A stretch of 33,690 bases of DNA, taken from assembly GCF_014174255.1 (NCBI RefSeq), contig NZ_JABEQJ010000041.1, forward strand, positions 1 to 33,690, given 5' to 3'. Positions 30,302-33,690 of the stretch are shown piece after piece. The notes below the pieces were generated by a model. It saw only the letters and a list, made by a program, of their open reading frames with translations. It was not told the DNA's origin and did not search any database. Both the position numbers and the translations under genes were made by a program. Each line of letters starts with the position of its first letter. Positions within the stretch are counted from its first letter, which is position 1. Origin of the DNA: Gluconacetobacter sacchari. GTDB lineage: Bacteria; Pseudomonadota; Alphaproteobacteria; Acetobacterales; Acetobacteraceae.

Positions 30302-33300
30302 TTAGTGACTTTGTAAGTCAGGCTTTGACAAAACAAGATAGAAGGCAGGAACGACAAAAAGTGTCATAATTGTCCCGAAACTGAGGCCCGCACAGATAAC
30401 AAGTCCCATGACGTACCGCGCAGCAGAACCTGCTCCGGTGGCGGCCAGAAGTGGCGTAACCCCGAGAGTCATGGCGGCCGTCGTCATAAGGATTGGGCGT
30501 AATCTGAGACCGGCAGCATGAAGAACAGCGTCTCGTTTCTTCAGACCACGACGCCGGGCCTCGTTGGCAACTTCAACGATCAGGATTCCATGCTTGCTGA
30601 TTAGGCCGGCAAGCGTCACGAGTCCTATCTCACTATATAGATTGATGGTCGCTCCACCTACACCGAACCACAAACAAAAAACCGCACCGGCCGAAGACAT
30701 TGGCACAGAAGTGAGGATGATCAAGGGATCACGAAAGCTGTTAAACATCGCCGTCAGACAGAAAAAAATGACCAGAAGACCGAAGAAAAAGTTCGGAATA
30801 AACCGACCGCGCTCTTGCTCAAAGGCTCGTAATCGCCCTGACGTGTCGGTGAAGAAACCATGTGGAACACGGTGCGCTGAGATAGACTGTAGACAACGAT
30901 AAGCATCCTGAACCGTCACACCCTTCTCCGGCACGCCATTCAGTGTAGTCGCAAGCATACCTTGGAAATGTGGAATCTGTTCCGGCACTACGCGGCGCGT
31001 CAGCGTCGCCACCTCAGAAAGCAGAACGGGTACGGAGCCGACATATGTTATCGGATAATCAAGAACCTGTGTATCGTTTAAGCGAACAGAGCGCATCGCG
31101 AGCGGAAGAACGCGGTATGAGCGCTGCTGAAGACTGAAATAATTGACGTAGGATCCGCCCAGCATCCAATTTAGAGAATTACCAACATCACGTGCCTGCA
31201 AGCCTACCTGTGCAATTTTATCGCGGTCGAGACTGATTGTTGTCTCAGGCTGATCAATCTTGAGATCGGTTCCCAAGTAGGCGAAACGACACTTTCGTCT
31301 TGATGCCGATACGATCTCCGAGCTTATAGCAGCTAAGGTTTCGACGCTTCCGCTTCCCCTGATGACGAACTCGATTGGCATGCCGCTGCTTCCCGGGAGC
31401 GATGGCGATTGCACCGCCACAAGGTCAAGACCGGCGACGGTGCTTAGCATCGGTTGCATGGCAGCAGCGATATCCTCCGCAGATCGCTGGCGTTTGGACC
31501 AAGGCACCAGTGTTACGCCATCGTCGACAGTGCGGTCTTCATCCCCGATAGAGTAGTATCGGATCTCCGGAAAGCGTTTAAAAATGTCGACAATCTGCTT
31601 ATCGGAGCGTGTCAAAAAATCCATCGTGGCGGTTGCTGGACTGTCTCCTTCAATCCCCAACGCGCCCGTGTCCTCCTGCGGTGCCAGTTCTGTCCTTGCA
31701 AAATGAAAAAAGGCAGCATTGGATCCAAGGACGCAAGCTGCGATCAGGAGAATTAATGGGGTCCGGTCAAGCGCGCGCGTTAGCAGATTTCCGTAGGCAG
31801 CTTGCATACGCGTAAGTTGATGGTCGCTCCACGCGACAAAGCGTCCTTCTAGCGCGTCATGTTTCGGCAGGACATAGGCGCACATCATCGGCGAAAGGGC
31901 CACCGCGAGCAAAGCAGAAACCGTCACGCTCGCAGCCAACGTAAATGCGAACTCGGTAAACAGCGCGCCTGTCAGCCCTCCCTGTAGCCCAATCGGGAGA
32001 TAGGCGGCTGCGAGCACCACGGTCATCGCGACGATTGGCGAGAAGAGATCGCGGGCTGCCGTTTTCGCCGCGTCGCATGGGTCCATTCCATCTGTGAGGT
32101 GACGACTAACATTTTCAACCACTATAATCGCATCGTCAACTACTAGCCCGATTGCCAACACAAGCGCGAGCAGCGTCAAAAGATTGAAAGAAAACCCTAA
32201 CCAGGACATCACCGCAACGGTCCCCAAGAGGGAAAGTGGGATCGTAACCAGTGGCACGAGCACGGCGCGCAGCGAGCCCAAAAATAGAATGGTCGTAAGC
32301 GAGACGATAACGATAGCTTCGACGAGAGCAATGATCACTTCACGCAGTGATGCGTGGACAAAGTCCGCAGCGTTGTAAGCGATTGCAACGGATAAACCAG
32401 GAGGAATGCTGTTCTCTAACTCGGCTATAGCACGAAGGAGATCGTGTTCCGTATTGAGTAGATTCGCACCCGGCGCGAGTGTCACTCGAATAAATGCGCT
32501 CCTGCCATAACTGTCCAGAACGTTGGTAGTTGTATTTTCTGGCCCGTAAGACACGCGTGCCACGTCACCGAGACGTACGATTGCTGATCCGTTACGTCTC
32601 ACGACCAGACTGCGAAATTCTTCTTCCGTATGCAGCCCCGTCGTTATCGTCAGACGGGTATAGCTGTCGCCACCGAGCGTTGTTCCTACGCCCGTAACAT
32701 AATCATTCGCCGCGAGAGCGCTCGCGATATCCTGCGCTGTGAGCCCGTATCCAATCATCTTTCCGGGGTCCATCCAGACCCGCAACGCCAGATCACCCTG
32801 TACAACGCTATCCGCCTGCTGTACCCCGTTGACCCCATGCAACCGCGGAACCACGATCCGGGACACGTAGTCTGAAATCTGTTCTAGACGAAGTATCCTG
32901 CTCGAGACCGCGATGAACATGGCTGCCTCCTCGTTGCTGGACATGGTGATCACCGGCTGCTGGGTACCCTGAGGTAGGCGATTCTGGATCGCTGAAACAT
33001 ACGCCTGAACTTGGGCGATGGCGATCCGTGGATCTACATTGAGTCTCAGGCATATCGTTACGTTTCCGGTTCCGTTTTGGCTGGAGGAGGTAATGTAATC
33101 GACGCCGTTAGTTTGAGCGACAGCGGCTTCAATGGGAGACGTAATAAATCCTGCCACGGTATCCGCATCTGCGCCATAATAGGTCGTCGAAATCTGAATT
33201 CTTGCGCTTACAGTTTGGGGGAATCGTTGAATGGGTAGAGAAACGGCACCCCTCAGGCCACAGACGAGTAGCAGAAGGCAGATAACGATAGGGATAATTG

Positions 33301-33334
33301 GTCGGTCAACGAGGGTCCCAAGCATACGCGTCAT
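30302..33334 (-). CDS. RND-family multidrug efflux permease (AcrB/MexB-like, HAE1)
   Basis: This 1010-residue inner-membrane proton-drug antiporter starts M-T-R-M-L-G-T-L-V-D-R-P-I. The proton relay Asp pair is present (G-L-V-V-D-D-A-I-I-V-V-E-N-V, D400/D401). Large periplasmic loops and twelve membrane segments are in the normal order, and the gene looks complete. Codon use and GC content are clearly lower than in the transfer genes. It lies on the minus strand, convergent with traI, and follows a truncated adaptor gene. Without an adaptor, and with no outer membrane factor in view, it may not work alone. Drug specificity cannot be predicted. Confidence 0.92.
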   Translation of the reverse strand: MTRMLGTLVDRPIIPIVICLLLLVCGLRGAVSLPIQRFPQTVSARIQISTTYYGADADTVAGFITSPIEAAVAQTNGVDYITSSSQNGTGNVTICLRLNVDPRIAIAQVQAYVSAIQNRLPQGTQQPVITMSSNEEAAMFIAVSSRILRLEQISDYVSRIVVPRLHGVNGVQQADSVVQGDLALRVWMDPGKMIGYGLTAQDIASALAANDYVTGVGTTLGGDSYTRLTITTGLHTEEEFRSLVVRRNGSAIVRLGDVARVSYGPENTTTNVLDSYGRSAFIRVTLAPGANLLNTEHDLLRAIAELENSIPPGLSVAIAYNAADFVHASLREVIIALVEAIVIVSLTTILFLGSLRAVLVPLVTIPLSLLGTVAVMSWLGFSFNLLTLLALVLAIGLVVDDAIIVVENVSRHLTDGMDPCDAAKTAARDLFSPIVAMTVVLAAAYLPIGLQGGLTGALFTEFAFTLAASVTVSALLAVALSPMMCAYVLPKHDALEGRFVAWSDHQLTRMQAAYGNLLTRALDRTPLILLIAACVLGSNAAFFHFARTELAPQEDTGALGIEGDSPATATMDFLTRSDKQIVDIFKRFPEIRYYSIGDEDRTVDDGVTLVPWSKRQRSAEDIAAAMQPMLSTVAGLDLVAVQSPSLPGSSGMPIEFVIRGSGSVETLAAISSEIVSASRRKCRFAYLGTDLKIDQPETTISLDRDKIAQVGLQARDVGNSLNWMLGGSYVNYFSLQQRSYRVLPLAMRSVRLNDTQVLDYPITYVGSVPVLLSEVATLTRRVVPEQIPHFQGMLATTLNGVPEKGVTVQDAYRCLQSISAHRVPHGFFTDTSGRLRAFEQERGRFIPNFFFGLLVIFFCLTAMFNSFRDPLIILTSVPMSSAGAVFCLWFGVGGATINLYSEIGLVTLAGLISKHGILIVEVANEARRRGLKKRDAVLHAAGLRLRPILMTTAAMTLGVTPLLAATGAGSAARYVMGLVICAGLSFGTIMTLFVVPAFYLVLSKPDLQSH

Positions 33335-33338
33335 TGCC

Positions 33339-33587
33339 TCACTCCTCGGATAACGTCGGTGTGGCGCTCTCGCCTGGCCGCCCGAGGGACGAGACCATAA
33401 CGACCTCTTTGTCGCGCAACTTCATCTGGCCGGAAGTTACGACGGTCTCCCCGGCTCTAAGCCCCGATGTAACGGTTATCAGGTCACCTCGTGTATCGCC
33501 GGTGACGATCAGACGCTCACGTACTACCGGCTGTTCATTCCGAGTCGTCGTTACTATGAACACCGTGCTTCCGTAAGGAGTAACCAT
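33339..33587 (-). pseudogene. RND membrane fusion (adaptor) protein, C-terminal remnant
   Basis: The 82 codons end four bases before the permease start. The text V-F-I-V-T, then G-D-T-R-G-D-L-I-T-V-T-S-G-L-R-A-G-E-T-V-V-T-S-G-Q-M-K-L is the classic C-terminal beta-domain of AcrA/HlyD adaptors. Everything upstream is lost to the IS66 end. The first five codons (M-V-T-P-Y) come from the IS terminal repeat, so the open frame from ATG 33587 is a chimera. It lacks the hairpin and lipoyl domains and cannot be a working adaptor. Confidence 0.85.
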
Positions 33588-33690
33588 CCGGCGAGAGGCG
33601 CGGGCATTGTCAGGCGGCGATGGTATTGTGGTCCTGGTGGAGAGCTTTCCAATGCCAGGGGAGGAGTTCGTGGAGGCGGGGATTGGGGAT
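33573..33690 (-). mobile_element. right end of an IS66-family element
   Basis: Read on the plus strand, the boundary begins GTAAGGAGTAACC at 33573, which fits the GTAA-type terminal repeat of IS66 elements. The end of the IS66 transposase gene lies just beyond. The element continues past the window. The adjoining bases 33565-33572 (GTGCTTCC) would be the 8-bp target copy, but the other end is not available to compare. Confidence 0.65.
33610..33690 (-). CDS. tnpC: IS66-family transposase (TnpC), C-terminal end only
   Basis: The last 26 codons before a TGA (33612-33610) read I-P-N-P-R-L-H-E-L-L-P-W-H-W, continuing K-A-L-H-Q-D-H-N-T-I-A-A. The L-H-E-L-L-P-W-x-W motif is the recognised C-terminal tail of IS66-family TnpC. 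The rest lies beyond the window. It runs in the same direction as the efflux remnant, so outward transcription could reach the permease. Confidence 0.78.
   Translation of the reverse strand: MPNPRLHELLPWHWKALHQDHNTIAA

Overview
The window holds most of the conjugation gene set of an integrative and conjugative element (ICE) of the PFGI-1 / ICEHin1056 'genomic island' type IV secretion (T4SS) class. The GC-rich sequence, the tight stop/start overlaps and the gene content point to a proteobacterium. An acetic-acid-type alphaproteobacterium (Acetobacteraceae) is my best guess, but that is inference from style and insertion sequence types, not proof. No integrase, attachment site, tRNA, rRNA or CRISPR array is visible, so the element's ends lie outside or elsewhere.

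Layout. 1-810: insertion sequence debris, with the 3' end of an IS5-family transposase and a decayed IS3-family transposase with an in-frame stop. 1131-8197: first transfer module (PilL lipoprotein, coiled-coil membrane protein, PFL_4693-type, lytic transglycosylase, a PAPS-reductase-like PP-loop enzyme, PFL_4695-type, TraD coupling ATPase, PFL_4697-type membrane protein). 8253-12118: cargo (GFA-type zinc protein and CaiB/BaiF CoA-transferase on the minus strand, then a PIN-like protein, a Phd/VapC toxin-antitoxin pair and a small unknown protein). 12446-20966: second transfer module (RAQPRD protein through the VirB4/TraC-type ATPase and a DsbA-like thiol protein). 20967-23037: second cargo patch (13 tandem ACCGG units, a TetR regulator, and an unknown gene with its own terminator). 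23140-27842: third module (PFL_4709, 4710/TraU-like, 4711, a small membrane protein, TraG-like). Then a convergent DUF3742 gene and the MobH-type relaxase TraI (28469-30253). 30302-33690: a lower-GC RND efflux permease on the minus strand, whose adaptor gene is cut off by the end of an IS66-family element.

Working together, the three modules would build the envelope channel and pilus-like apparatus (VirB4-like ATPase, core and lipoprotein components, peptidoglycan hydrolase, disulfide chemistry). TraI would nick the DNA and TraD would deliver it to the channel. Cargo sits mainly at the seams between modules, so the transfer genes stay intact while the element collects a TA module, metabolic genes, regulators and a possible efflux determinant. 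The oddest signals are a PAPS-reductase-like gene translationally coupled inside the transfer operon, a perfect 14-bp-stem palindrome inside a transfer gene, a 65-bp ACCGG array beside tetR, a cluster of overlapping palindromes before an orphan gene, and a composition break inside traI.
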